From NCBI GenBank assembly GCA_007750655.1, contig CP036290.1, forward strand, positions 1,178,001-1,242,000: 64,000 nucleotides of DNA, written 5' to 3'. Below the pieces are notes generated by a model. It saw nothing but the letters and a program-made list of their open reading frames with translations. It ran no database searches and had not been told where the DNA came from. This stretch comes from Rohdeia mirabilis. Lineage in GTDB: Bacteria > Planctomycetota > UBA1135 > GCA-002686595. Each line of letters starts with the position of its first letter. Position 1 is the stretch's first letter. Positions 1-8,090 of this stretch are shown in pieces. A program made the position numbers and the translations under genes.

Positions 1-55
1 GCCACAGCAGCAGCACGAGCGTCGCCGCCGCCAGCCAACCCGCCGCGCGCTCCAT
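1..55 (-). CDS. N-terminus of an exported or membrane protein (cut by window edge)
   Basis: Only 18 codons lie in the window, read leftwards from an ATG at 55. They begin MERAAGW and run into an Ala/Leu/Val stretch ending in LVLLLW, which is a typical signal peptide or first membrane helix. No function can be assigned. The gene is divergent from the YfhO-like gene, so 56-196 holds both upstream regions. A chance frame cannot be excluded from so short a piece. Confidence 0.5.
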   Translation of the reverse strand, partial: MERAAGWLAAATLVLLLW

Positions 56-179
56 GCGCGAACGCGGCGCGTGGGGTCGGGCTCCGGTGGGTGCGGCGTC
101 GATCGGGATCATCGTGGTGCGTGGCGTCACGCGCTGGAGCGCACCCTACCCGGCGGCGCGTTCCGACCCAGCGCCCGGC

Positions 180-185
180 TACCCT
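180..185 (+). promoter_or_regulatory. -10-like box TACCCT, 11 nt before ATG 197
   Basis: TACCCT lies 11 nt upstream of the ATG at 197. The same context, GCTACCCTGG, recurs before the gene at 60238. A start point 6-7 nt downstream of the box would leave almost no leader. I see no clear -35 hexamer. Confidence 0.45.
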
Positions 186-196
186 GGCGCGTCCTC

Positions 197-3124
197 ATGG
201 CGAACCCGTCCACCGAATCCGACCCGGCGCCGACCGGTCGCGAGGCTCCGGCCTGGCTGGCGCTCCTGGTCTTCCTCGCCTGTGCGTTCGTGCCGCTGCG
301 CGAGGCGCTGCTCGATCCGAGCGGACGGGCGCTGCTGGCGGTGGACACCGTCACGAGCCAACTGCCCTGGTCGGCCCACCTCGCCGAGCAGGGGCTCGAG
401 CCCGACGTGGCCAACGCCGAGCTGTCCGACCAGGGCACCGTCTTCCATCCCTACTACCGCTGGGTGGTGCGCAGCTGGCTGGCGGGCGATCCGCCCCTGT
501 GGAATCCGCACGTGTACCTGGGCGCGCCCGCGCTCGGCAATCCCCAGGCGGGCGTGCTCGATCCGCAGGTGCTGGTCCTCGTCCTGTTCGAGTGGTTGGC
601 GGGCGAGCCGGGATTCGCGCTGGGACTGGCGCTGACGGCCTGGCTGCGGCTCGGACTCGGAGCCTTCGGCGCGTTCCTGCTCGCGCGCCGGCTGGGGCTG
701 TTCGGCAGCGCGTCGTGGCTGGCGGGCTTCGGGTTCGGCTTCTGCGGCTTCACCGTCCTGTGGCTGAACCACCCGCTCGGGCACGTGCCGGTCTTCCTGC
801 CGTGGCTGCTGCTCGGCGTCGAGGCGATCGCGCGTGCGCGGCGCGGCGGTGGGTCGGCGGTGCTGCCGTTCGCGCTGCTCGCGCTGACGAGCGCGGCCTG
901 TGTCCTCGCGGGCCATCCGGAGACGAGCTTCTACGTCTGCGCGTTCGTCGGCCTGTGGTGTCTCGTGCTCGCACGCACCCAGCGCGCGGCCGGACTGCTG
1001 GCCGCGGCGGGACTCGTGCTCGGAGCCTGCTTGGCCGGTCCGATGCTCGTGCCGTTCCTCGAGTACCTGGGCGACTCGGCCGCGACCGCCGTGCGCGAAG
1101 GACAGCGGTCCACGTTCGCGGACATCGATCTCGTCGGACTGTTCGCGGCCGTCGCCGTCGTCGCCACCTGGATCGCCACGGGCGCGCGCCGCTTCGGCGG
1201 CCTGTTCGAGCGGCGCGCGACCCTGCGCGCCGGACTGCGCATCGGCGCGCTCGCGCTCGGCGCACTCGTCCTGGGCTTCCGCGGCCTGCCGGAGGGTGCG
1301 GTCCTCGCCTTCGTGCCCGGGCTGTTCGGACGGCCCGACGAAGCGGGTGGCTACCTGGGGCCGGGCTCGTACCTGGAAGAGGCGAGTCTCTTCGCGCCGC
1401 TCGCGATCGCGGCGCTGGCGCTGGCGTCGATCGCGCGCGGCAGCGGTCCGTTGCGCGGGCGCGGCGTGTTGATCGTGGGCACGGCCCTCGCGTGGTGGTT
1501 GGCCCAGCGCGCACCGGGTCTGCTCGAGTTGAAGCAGCAGATCCCCAAGATCGGGCTCGGCGCCACGGTGCGCCTGGCACCCGTCGCGGCGCTCGGGATC
1601 GCGCTGCTCGCCGCCGAGGGCTGGCAGGTCTCGAAGCGCTCGGGGCGCGTGCTCGGCATGGTCGGCGTGCTCGCGCTCGCGCTGGTCGTCGGCCCCGTGT
1701 CCCAGTGGGCGCGCAGTACTGCGCCGCCGCCCGCGCCTTCGGTGACCGCGCTCGAGACCGCCGGACTGGTGGTCGTGCCGCAGGAACGCACGTCCGCGCG
1801 CCGGATCGAGTTGGAGGGCTGGTACGACCCCGAGCGCGTCCAGCGGGTCGGCGTCCGCTTCGTCCCGCAGCGCACCGACGCGGTCGCGATGGGCGGCTCG
1901 GGCACGTCGCTCGATCTGTTCGACGCGCCGTCGGCCACGGCGCGCGCGCGGTTGTCCGCGAATGACGTGCGCGTGCCCGACGACGTCGCGGAACGCGCGC
2001 GTTGGTTCCGCTCCATCTACCTCGACACGTCGCGACTCTCGCCGGGGTGGTGGACGATCGAACTCGCGCTCGAGGATCGCAGTGGCGCGGTCGAGCACGT
2101 GCCGGTCACGCGCATCGACGTGGTGCGACCCGTGCGCTTCTCCTCGGGCTTCCTCCTCGGTCTCGCGCTGTGGGCGGTGCTGCCGTTCGCCTTCCGCCGC
2201 TGGGCGCGGATCCTCGTCGTCGGCGGCATCGCCGTGCGCCTGATCGGTTTCGCGGAAGGCCTGAACCCGGCCATCGACGCGCGGCGTGTGTTCCCCGAGA
2301 CGGCGACCGAGAGAGTGTTGGCCGAAGCGCCGCCGGGGACGCGCTTCATGGGCGGGCCGGGCGTGATGCCGCCGAACTCGGCGATGGTGCGCGGGCTGTA
2401 CTCGTTGCGCGGCTACGACGGTCTCGAGCCGCTCGGCTACTTCAACTTCGTGCCCTACGTCCTCCTGCCGGGCGTCCATCCGATCCTGGGTTGGAACGCG
2501 CGCGGCGTCGACGTGAGCAGTCCGCTCTTCCGACTCACCGGCGTGCAGCGCCTCGCGCTCGCCGAACCGTTCGCCGCGCCGGGTTGGACGTTGGTCGCGG
2601 GCCCGGACGCCGGTGCGCCGCGCTTCGCCGAGGTCCACGTCTACGCCGCCGACGAGCCGCTGCCGCGCGCCTTCTGCGTGCCACGGGTGATCGGCCTCGA
2701 CGACCTGGTGTCGCTCGTGAGGTCGGGCACGGGCTTCGACCCGCGCGCGGTCGCGAGCATCAACGGCGACTGGCGCCCGCGGACTCCGATGCAGCGCGCG
2801 GAAGTCGGCGCGCCGCGCTCCACGAACACGACCGTCGAAGTGGACGTCGCGCTCGACGGCGACGGACTGCTCGTCCTGACCGACATGATGTTCGCGGGCT
2901 GGGAGGCGGAGGTGGACGGCGAGCGGCGCGAGCTCGAGTACGCGTACGCCGTCTTCCGCGGACTGCCGCTCACCGCCGGCGAGCACCGCGTGCGCTTCGT
3001 CTACCGACCCGCGTCCCTGCGCGCCGGTGCGGCGCTCGCGAGCGTGGCCTTCGGACTCGCGCTGCTCGTGGGTCTGTTGGCCGCGCGCACGCGACGCGGC
3101 GGTGGACAGGAGGCGCGGCCGTGA
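197..3124 (+). CDS. YfhO-family multi-pass membrane protein
   Basis: A 975-residue integral membrane protein. Family hallmarks are an early extracytoplasmic segment with PPLWNPHVYLGAP, many hydrophobic helices through roughly residues 30-510 and 690-740, and a soluble C-terminal domain containing FAGWEAEVDGE and AGEHRVRFVYRP followed by a final helix near residue 995 of the longest frame. YfhO proteins resemble GT-C glycosyltransferases and are tied to glycosylation of surface polymers in Firmicutes; the substrate here is unknown. The ATG at 197 is preferred over an in-frame start at 71 because the -10-like box at 180-185 lies between them and the residues before 197 do not look like family sequence. 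The stop overlaps the next start (GTGA). Confidence 0.85.
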   Translation: MANPSTESDPAPTGREAPAWLALLVFLACAFVPLREALLDPSGRALLAVDTVTSQLPWSAHLAEQGLEPDVANAELSDQGTVFHPYYRWVVRSWLAGDPPLWNPHVYLGAPALGNPQAGVLDPQVLVLVLFEWLAGEPGFALGLALTAWLRLGLGAFGAFLLARRLGLFGSASWLAGFGFGFCGFTVLWLNHPLGHVPVFLPWLLLGVEAIARARRGGGSAVLPFALLALTSAACVLAGHPETSFYVCAFVGLWCLVLARTQRAAGLLAAAGLVLGACLAGPMLVPFLEYLGDSAATAVREGQRSTFADIDLVGLFAAVAVVATWIATGARRFGGLFERRATLRAGLRIGALALGALVLGFRGLPEGAVLAFVPGLFGRPDEAGGYLGPGSYLEEASLFAPLAIAALALASIARGSGPLRGRGVLIVGTALAWWLAQRAPGLLELKQQIPKIGLGATVRLAPVAALGIALLAAEGWQVSKRSGRVLGMVGVLALALVVGPVSQWARSTAPPPAPSVTALETAGLVVVPQERTSARRIELEGWYDPERVQRVGVRFVPQRTDAVAMGGSGTSLDLFDAPSATARARLSANDVRVPDDVAERARWFRSIYLDTSRLSPGWWTIELALEDRSGAVEHVPVTRIDVVRPVRFSSGFLLGLALWAVLPFAFRRWARILVVGGIAVRLIGFAEGLNPAIDARRVFPETATERVLAEAPPGTRFMGGPGVMPPNSAMVRGLYSLRGYDGLEPLGYFNFVPYVLLPGVHPILGWNARGVDVSSPLFRLTGVQRLALAEPFAAPGWTLVAGPDAGAPRFAEVHVYAADEPLPRAFCVPRVIGLDDLVSLVRSGTGFDPRAVASINGDWRPRTPMQRAEVGAPRSTNTTVEVDVALDGDGLLVLTDMMFAGWEAEVDGERRELEYAYAVFRGLPLTAGEHRVRFVYRPASLRAGAALASVAFGLALLVGLLAARTRRGGGQEARP

Positions 3125-3672
3125 TCCGCATCGACTTCGTGGGCTCGGACCACGCGCCGCTCGTCGGAGCGGTCGGGGCCCAGGCGTTCCACGAGGCCTT
3201 CGGGCCGCGGAACACGCGCGCAGACGTGAGCGCGCACGTCGAGTCCTACTACGCCCCCTGGGTGATCGAGCGCGAGATGGCGCGCGACGGGGTGCGCTAC
3301 CTGCTGGCGCGCGACGGTGAACGCGCCGTCGGGATGGCCAAGCTCGCCGGTGATCCGCCGTCGAGCGATCCGAGCGTCGTTCTCGTCGATCCGACCCTCG
3401 AGGAACGCGCTGGGCCCTGGCTCCAGGTCTGTCAGCTGTACGTCCTCGAGAGCGCCCGCAGCCGCGGCGTCGGCGCCCGCCTGATGGAAGCGATGGTCGC
3501 GGAGGCGCGCGCGCGCGGCTGCCGCGGACTGTGGCTCGGCGTCTGGTCCGAGAACCCGCGCGGGATCGCGTTCTACCGGCGCCTCGGGCTCGCGGTCGTG
3601 GGGGAGGCGGTGTTCCAGCTGGGCAGCGATCCGCAGCGGGACCACGTCATGGCGCTGCGCCTGGGCGAGTGA
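3121..3672 (+). CDS. GNAT-family N-acetyltransferase
   Basis: 183 residues from a GTG that shares GTGA with the upstream stop, so the two genes are translationally coupled. The acetyl-CoA loop is visible as RSRGVGARLM, preceded by the beta-4 strand QLYVLE and followed by NPRGIAFYRRLGL, the usual C-terminal GNAT pattern. It should be a cytosolic acetyl-CoA-dependent enzyme; the acceptor is unknown. Coupling to the YfhO-like gene may mean it modifies a small molecule or protein of the same pathway, which is inference. Confidence 0.85.
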   Translation: MIRIDFVGSDHAPLVGAVGAQAFHEAFGPRNTRADVSAHVESYYAPWVIEREMARDGVRYLLARDGERAVGMAKLAGDPPSSDPSVVLVDPTLEERAGPWLQVCQLYVLESARSRGVGARLMEAMVAEARARGCRGLWLGVWSENPRGIAFYRRLGLAVVGEAVFQLGSDPQRDHVMALRLGE

Positions 3673-3729
3673 CGCGGGCACGGGGCGGCTCGGGGTCGCG
3701 CCGTGTGCATGCGCGCGCCGGGTGCTTGC

Positions 3730-3735
3730 TAGTGT
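3730..3735 (+). promoter_or_regulatory. -10-like box TAGTGT, 7 nt before ATG 3743
   Basis: TAGTGT ends 7 nt before the ATG at 3743. It fits the TANNNT boxes seen at the same distance before other genes here and implies a leaderless or nearly leaderless mRNA. No -35 hexamer is evident. Confidence 0.45.
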
Positions 3736-3742
3736 ACCGGCC

Positions 3743-4765
3743 ATGAAGACCCTGCTCCTGTCGGTCGTGTCCCTGGCTCTACCCGCCGCGGTGTCCCTCG
3801 ACGTCGAGATCGCTTTCGACGTCTCGGAGGGGACGACCGCGGTCAAGTCGCTCTCCTACTCGAGTTCGCTCGAACTCGTCGGCGGCGCGATGGTCGTGGA
3901 CGGCGAGGAGGATCCGATGCCGGACGACCTCGTCATGACGCTCGAGCACGAACGCTCGCTGTCGGTGCGCGACGTCTACGGCAACAGCGAAGGCGGTCGG
4001 CCGCTGACGCTCGTGCGCACGATCGAGAGTCTCGACGACGCGCTCGAGGCCTCGATCGACGAGGGTGGCGAAACGCAGGAGGTCGAGGTCGTCCTCGAGA
4101 GCGCGCTCGTCGGTGAGGCCCTGCGGTGGACGCGCGGGGAGGGCGGCGAGTACACGGTCGCAGCGGTGGACGAGGAGTCGGAGGTGAAGGACGCCTGGCT
4201 CGAAGGCCTGACCTTCGATCTCGACGGTCTCGGCTTCCTGCCCGAGTCCGGCGCCGACCTCGGCGAGGGCTGGACCGTTCCCGCGGCGAACCTCGTGCAG
4301 ATCCTGGCGCTGGGCGGCGACGCGCACGGCATTCCCGTCGAGGACGGGGACGACATCGGCGTCTTCATGCTGCGCACGGTGGCCCTCATGCCGCTGTTCG
4401 GCGAGGCCGAGGGCGACGCCGAGTTGGCGCTCGGTGAGTTCGACGCGGAGACGGGTCTCCAGACGATCGCGCTCGAGGCCGAGATCTCCACCTCGGTCGA
4501 CGCCGCCGACTACCTGCGCCGCCTGTGCCGCGAACAGGAGTTCGACGAACTCGAGTCGTTCGAGGAAGTCATGGTGTCGAGCGCGTTGACGATCGAGGGC
4601 AGCTTGGTCTGGAACACGAAGCTCGGGCGCCTCGAGCGTTTCGATCTCGACGGCGAGATCGAGCGCGAACTGACGATGTCGGCCGAACAGTTCGGGATGG
4701 TCATGGAGATCGTGCTCGAGTACGAGGGCGAGGCTTCGTGGGAGTACGAACTCGAGACCGAGTGA
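3743..4765 (+). CDS. Secreted acidic protein of unknown function
   Basis: 340 residues. The N-terminus MKTLLLSVVSLALPAAVS is a signal peptide, so the product is probably periplasmic or outside the cell. The mature protein is rich in Glu and Asp with alternating hydrophobic residues, suggesting a beta-rich fold, and contains no recognisable catalytic motif. I do not recognise a family. The ATG at 3743 is chosen because the -10-like box at 3730-3735 would cut any earlier start and because the signal peptide begins here. The next gene starts 20 nt after the stop, so the two may be co-transcribed. Confidence 0.75.
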   Translation: MKTLLLSVVSLALPAAVSLDVEIAFDVSEGTTAVKSLSYSSSLELVGGAMVVDGEEDPMPDDLVMTLEHERSLSVRDVYGNSEGGRPLTLVRTIESLDDALEASIDEGGETQEVEVVLESALVGEALRWTRGEGGEYTVAAVDEESEVKDAWLEGLTFDLDGLGFLPESGADLGEGWTVPAANLVQILALGGDAHGIPVEDGDDIGVFMLRTVALMPLFGEAEGDAELALGEFDAETGLQTIALEAEISTSVDAADYLRRLCREQEFDELESFEEVMVSSALTIEGSLVWNTKLGRLERFDLDGEIERELTMSAEQFGMVMEIVLEYEGEASWEYELETE

Positions 4766-4785
4766 CCCGAGGATCGCAAGCAGCC

Positions 4786-5718
4786 ATGAACGACCACACC
4801 TTCGATCGGCGCACGCTCCTGGGCGCGGGCCTCGCAGCCGGCGCAGCTGCGGGCATCGGCCCGGTCGCCGCCGCTGCTGGCCAGGACGACGAATCGACGC
4901 GGCGCCCCTTCGCACTCGACTTCGCGCCGCACTTCGGCATGTTCCGCCACCACGCGGGTGACGACCTCGTCGATCAGCTGCGTTTCGCCGCCGACGAGGG
5001 CTTCCGGGCCTGGGAGGACAACGGGATGATGGGCCGCGACGTCGCGACCCAGGAACGCGTGGGCGCCGCGCTGCGCGAGCTCGGAATGCGCATGGGCGTC
5101 TTCGTGCTCGACGCGGACTTCGGCACCGCGCGCTACGTGAACGGCGACCGCGAGGCGCGTACCGCCCTACAGCAGCGCTGTCGCGAAGCGATCGAGGTGG
5201 CCGAGCGCGTCGGTGCGAAGTGGGTCACCGTCGTGCCCGGCCGCTACGACCAACGGCTCGAGTGGGACTACCAGACGGCCAACTGCATCGACACGTTGAA
5301 GGCCATGTGCGAGGTGCTCGAGCCCGCGGGTCTCACGATGGTGCTCGAGCCGCTGAACGCGCGCACCGACCACCCCGGCCAGTTCCTGACCAAGATCGCG
5401 CAGGGATACCTGCTGTGCCGCGCCGTCGACTCGCCCGCCTGCAAGATCCTCGACGACCTGTACCACCAGCAGATCACCGAGGGGAACCTGATCCCGAACA
5501 TCGACCGCGCCTGGAGCGAGATCGCCTACTTCCAGGTCGGCGACAATCCGGGACGCTGTGAGCCCACCACCGGCGAGATCGCGTTCGAACGCGTCTTCGC
5601 GCACCTGCGCGACAAGGGCTTCGACGGCGTCGTCGGCATGGAACATGGCAACAGCCGCGGTGGGGTGGAGGGCGAGCGCGCCGTCATCGACGCCTACCGC
5701 TCGGTCGACCCCGTCTGA
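4786..5718 (+). CDS. Tat-exported hydroxypyruvate isomerase-like TIM-barrel protein
   Basis: 310 residues. It starts with a twin-arginine signal (DRRTLLGAG, then an Ala/Gly-rich helix), followed by a xylose-isomerase-like TIM barrel. Motifs expected for metal-ligand strands are VLEPLNARTDHPG, LDDLYHQQITEG, YFQVGDNPGR and VVGMEHG near the C-terminus, the order found in hydroxypyruvate isomerase (Hyi) and related TIM-barrel isomerases. Tat-exported members are common in planctomycetes, where the substrate is usually unproven; a role in processing an unusual sugar outside the cytoplasm is inference. It lies 20 nt behind the secreted protein gene. Confidence 0.82.
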   Translation: MNDHTFDRRTLLGAGLAAGAAAGIGPVAAAAGQDDESTRRPFALDFAPHFGMFRHHAGDDLVDQLRFAADEGFRAWEDNGMMGRDVATQERVGAALRELGMRMGVFVLDADFGTARYVNGDREARTALQQRCREAIEVAERVGAKWVTVVPGRYDQRLEWDYQTANCIDTLKAMCEVLEPAGLTMVLEPLNARTDHPGQFLTKIAQGYLLCRAVDSPACKILDDLYHQQITEGNLIPNIDRAWSEIAYFQVGDNPGRCEPTTGEIAFERVFAHLRDKGFDGVVGMEHGNSRGGVEGERAVIDAYRSVDPV

Positions 5719-5779
5719 GTCCGTCGCGCCCTCGGCCACCGAACTTCCGTACCTCCGAACGCCCCTCTTCGATCCCCCC

Positions 5780-6436
5780 ATGAAGTCGCTCCTCGTCGCT
5801 CCTCTCCTGTTCGTCGTCGCCAGCTGTGCCGGTCCGCACCACCACGGCGGTCACGGGCACGCGGATCTCACGGTGGCGACGCCCTTCGATCCGGCCTTCG
5901 AAGCTCCGTGGATGCTCGCGACCGAGCGCATGCGCCTCGAGCCCCTGCGCCCGGCCGTGGCGAAGCTCGACTACGACGGTTTCATGTCGAGCATCCCGCA
6001 CCTGCAGAACGCGCTGCGCTGGGGGAGTTGGCCGAGCGAAGGCTTCGAGCTCGCGCAGAACGAGAAGGACCTGCAGCGCCACTGGGACGAGTTCGGGCGC
6101 GGGGAAGCGTTCGCGTACACCGTCCTCACGCCCGACCGCGAGCGTTGCATCGGCTGTGTCTACGTCAATCCGGTCGAGGGCTCCCCGCGCGCGGCGGTGG
6201 TCAACTACTGGGTCACGGCCGATACGCTCGACGCCGACTTCGACACGTACCTCCTGGCCGAGGTCTCGAAGTGGTTCGAGGAGCGTTGGCCGCTCGACCG
6301 CGCCGAGTTCCCGACGCACCGCGAGTACACGCGCGGGTTCGAGGTCGCCGACCGCGCGGGCCTGAACCCTCCCGACACGCTGGTGGGGGACGACGGCGAG
6401 GAGCTCGGCCGCCCCGCGCCCTACTGGAGTCGCTGA
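5780..6436 (+). CDS. Lipoprotein with GNAT acetyltransferase-like domain
   Basis: 218 residues. The N-terminus MKSLLVAPLLFVVASC ends in a lipobox (VASC), so the mature protein should be lipid-anchored outside the cytoplasm. A His-rich linker HHHGGHGH follows. From about residue 35 the sequence follows a GNAT family: LATERMRLEPLRP, then EAFAYTVLTPDRERCIGCVYVNP and VNYWVTADTL, ending in DRAEFPTHREY. The usual (R/Q)xxGxG acetyl-CoA loop is not evident. Acetyl-CoA is not expected in the periplasm, so either the fold serves another purpose or a downstream ATG at 5912 gives a cytosolic form. The His cluster could bind a metal. Confidence 0.75.
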   Translation: MKSLLVAPLLFVVASCAGPHHHGGHGHADLTVATPFDPAFEAPWMLATERMRLEPLRPAVAKLDYDGFMSSIPHLQNALRWGSWPSEGFELAQNEKDLQRHWDEFGRGEAFAYTVLTPDRERCIGCVYVNPVEGSPRAAVVNYWVTADTLDADFDTYLLAEVSKWFEERWPLDRAEFPTHREYTRGFEVADRAGLNPPDTLVGDDGEELGRPAPYWSR

Positions 6437-6562
6437 CGACTCGGCAGCGGCGCGCGCCTCGCGCGTTCCGACGCCGCCAGTGAATCGCGGCCCCACGAAC
6501 GGCGTACGAGACCCGCGCGGACCGTTCGCGCTCGACCATCCAACCCCGACCGTCACGCTGCG

Positions 6563-6910
6563 ATGACCACCTGGAAGCTCACGACCGACACGCTCGTACT
6601 GGACATCAAGGGCCTCGACCAGATCTGGTCGCTCAAGGGCGCCGTGACGCTGAAGCGCGCGTCGATCCGGGCCGTGTCGCGCTTCGACGGCGAGCTGCGA
6701 CCGCCCTTCTGGAAGATGCCCGGTACCTCGATCCCCGGCGTCATCGCGGCCGGCACGTACTACGGCGACGATCGGAAGGAGTTCTGGATGTCGCGCTTCG
6801 GTCACGAAGGCGTCGTCATCGACCTGGACGGGTCGGGTCCGTACACGCGCGTGGTCGTGGACGTCGAGGACGCCGAGGGGCTGTTGGCCGCGCTCGGCAC
6901 CGCGACCTGA
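6563..6910 (+). CDS. Small protein with possible PH-like fold
   Basis: 115 residues with no signal peptide or membrane helix. The pattern of alternating strands (WSLKGAVTLKRASIRAV, GVIAAGTYY, EFWMSRFGHEGVVIDL, YTRVVVDVEDAEGLLAAL) with a C-terminal helix resembles small bacterial pleckstrin-homology-like proteins. This is a fold-level impression, not a motif match. It starts at the first ATG after a 126-nt gap and is convergent with the acetyltransferase gene that ends at 6936. Function unknown. Confidence 0.7.
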   Translation: MTTWKLTTDTLVLDIKGLDQIWSLKGAVTLKRASIRAVSRFDGELRPPFWKMPGTSIPGVIAAGTYYGDDRKEFWMSRFGHEGVVIDLDGSGPYTRVVVDVEDAEGLLAALGTAT

Positions 6911-6935
6911 AGGCCGTCGTGACGCGCGGCTCGGC

Positions 6936-7385
6936 TCAGGTTCCGCGCAAACGTTGGCGGAAGTGCAGGCTGGACGGTGCGAGTCCTTCGCGTTCGTAGA
7001 AGCGGTGTGCGTCGCTGCGCTCGCGGCGCGAGTCGAGGTGCAGTTCCTCGCAGTTGCGTTCGATCGCGCGCCGCCGAACCTCCGCCAGGAGCGCGTGTCC
7101 CACACCGCGCGAGCGCCGCGTCGGATCCACGATCAGGTCGTCGACGTAGCAGTGCTCGCCCCAGGCCAGCTTGGCGCCGTAGCGGTAGCCGACGGCGCCC
7201 ACCGGACGGTCCTCGCTCCAGGCCACGAGCAGGTGGAATCCGTCCGCCCGTTGGGCCGTGACGCGCTCGACGAAGCCGTCCTCGTCGAGGTGGGGACGCA
7301 GTTCGCGCACGAGGCGATAGCAACGGCGCAGGTCGGCCTCGTCGCTGACGTCGCGCAGTTCGATGGGGATGGGCTGTTCCGTCAC
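6936..7385 (-). CDS. GNAT-family N-acetyltransferase
   Basis: 149 residues from the GTG at 7385. Canonical GNAT motifs are present: YVDDLIVDPTRRSRGVGHALL (strand beta-4 plus acetyl-CoA loop), an Arg-rich following helix, and DAHRFYEREGL near the end. An upstream GTG at 7487 would add 34 Arg/Pro-rich residues without family character and run close to the divergent promoter box at 7496, so the shorter form is preferred. It is the third acetyltransferase-fold gene in 4 kb. The acceptor is unknown. Confidence 0.82.
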   Translation of the reverse strand: MTEQPIPIELRDVSDEADLRRCYRLVRELRPHLDEDGFVERVTAQRADGFHLLVAWSEDRPVGAVGYRYGAKLAWGEHCYVDDLIVDPTRRSRGVGHALLAEVRRRAIERNCEELHLDSRRERSDAHRFYEREGLAPSSLHFRQRLRGT

Positions 7386-7495
7386 GGGCTCAGGGACTCG
7401 GGTGCTGCGCGGTCGATCGGTGTCGGCCACTGGTCGGGCGGCGGTGAGGTGTTCGCGTGGTGCGCGCGGTGCGGCGCGCGCGGCCACGGACCGAC

Positions 7496-7501
7496 TATGC
7501 T
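7496..7501 (+). promoter_or_regulatory. -10-like box TATGCT, 10 nt before ATG 7512
   Basis: TATGCT lies 10 nt before the ATG at 7512. An in-frame ATG at 7497 sits inside this box, which argues that 7512 is the real start. It is the same TANNNT arrangement seen before several other genes. Confidence 0.4.
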
Positions 7502-7511
7502 GTCCGACACC

Positions 7512-8090
7512 ATGGCAGACCTACGCGGATCCGAGGAAGACACTTTCGACGTCTACGAAGCGCCGCGACGCGGCATGTCGAGCGGGTTCAAGGCCGCGCT
7601 GATCGGTTGCCTCGGCTGTGGAGGCTGTCTGGGCCTCGCCGCCGTCCTGGCCCTCACGTTCGGCGCCGGGCTGGTGCAGTCCTTCATGGACTCCGCGCAA
7701 GTGGCGAACGAGTTCCTCGAGGCGGTGGGTGAGGAGCGCTTCGACGACGCCTGGATCCAGGTCGATCCGGCGGCGTTCGATCGCGACGCGTTCGACGCGG
7801 CCATGGCGGAACTCTCCACCCGGCGCGCGACCTGGGGCAAGGAGGTGCGGGCCGAGCGCACCCAGATGACCAAGAACACCCACAACGGTCGCACCGCGTT
7901 CCACTTCGGCTTCGCGATCACGTACGAGGGCGATGGCGCTTACACCGTCGAGGGCGGAGAGCCGGGCGAGGTCGTCGAGGTGGACCTCGAGTTGATCGAG
8001 GTCGACGAGCAGTGGAGGGTCAGCGGGCTGCGTTGGGCCGATTCCGGAAGTCGGAGCATCGAGCTCGGCACGCCGCCGGAGCCGCGCTAG
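7512..8090 (+). CDS. Membrane-anchored protein with periplasmic domain, unknown
   Basis: 192 residues. About 25 polar residues are followed by one hydrophobic helix around residues 27-56 (GCLGCGGCLGLAAVLALTFG), then a soluble domain starting DSAQVANEFLEAVGEERFDDAW. That opening, a helix describing how a residue count is used up followed by a beta sheet ending in a Trp-containing strand (VDEQWRVSGLRW), resembles DUF4864/NTF2-like periplasmic domains; I am not certain. The stop TAG shares the palindrome CTAG with the stop of the convergent regulator. Confidence 0.75.
   Translation: MADLRGSEEDTFDVYEAPRRGMSSGFKAALIGCLGCGGCLGLAAVLALTFGAGLVQSFMDSAQVANEFLEAVGEERFDDAWIQVDPAAFDRDAFDAAMAELSTRRATWGKEVRAERTQMTKNTHNGRTAFHFGFAITYEGDGAYTVEGGEPGEVVEVDLELIEVDEQWRVSGLRWADSGSRSIELGTPPEPR

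Noticed and set aside
179-2986. A long open frame on the minus strand opposite the YfhO-like gene
   Set aside because: Its translation is Arg/Ala/Gly/His-rich without motifs; it exists only because GC-rich codons on the real strand leave few stops in the complement.
7512-7514. Start of the membrane protein at ATG 7497 instead of 7512
   Set aside because: The earlier ATG lies inside the -10-like TATGCT box and would add only five residues without any ribosome site.
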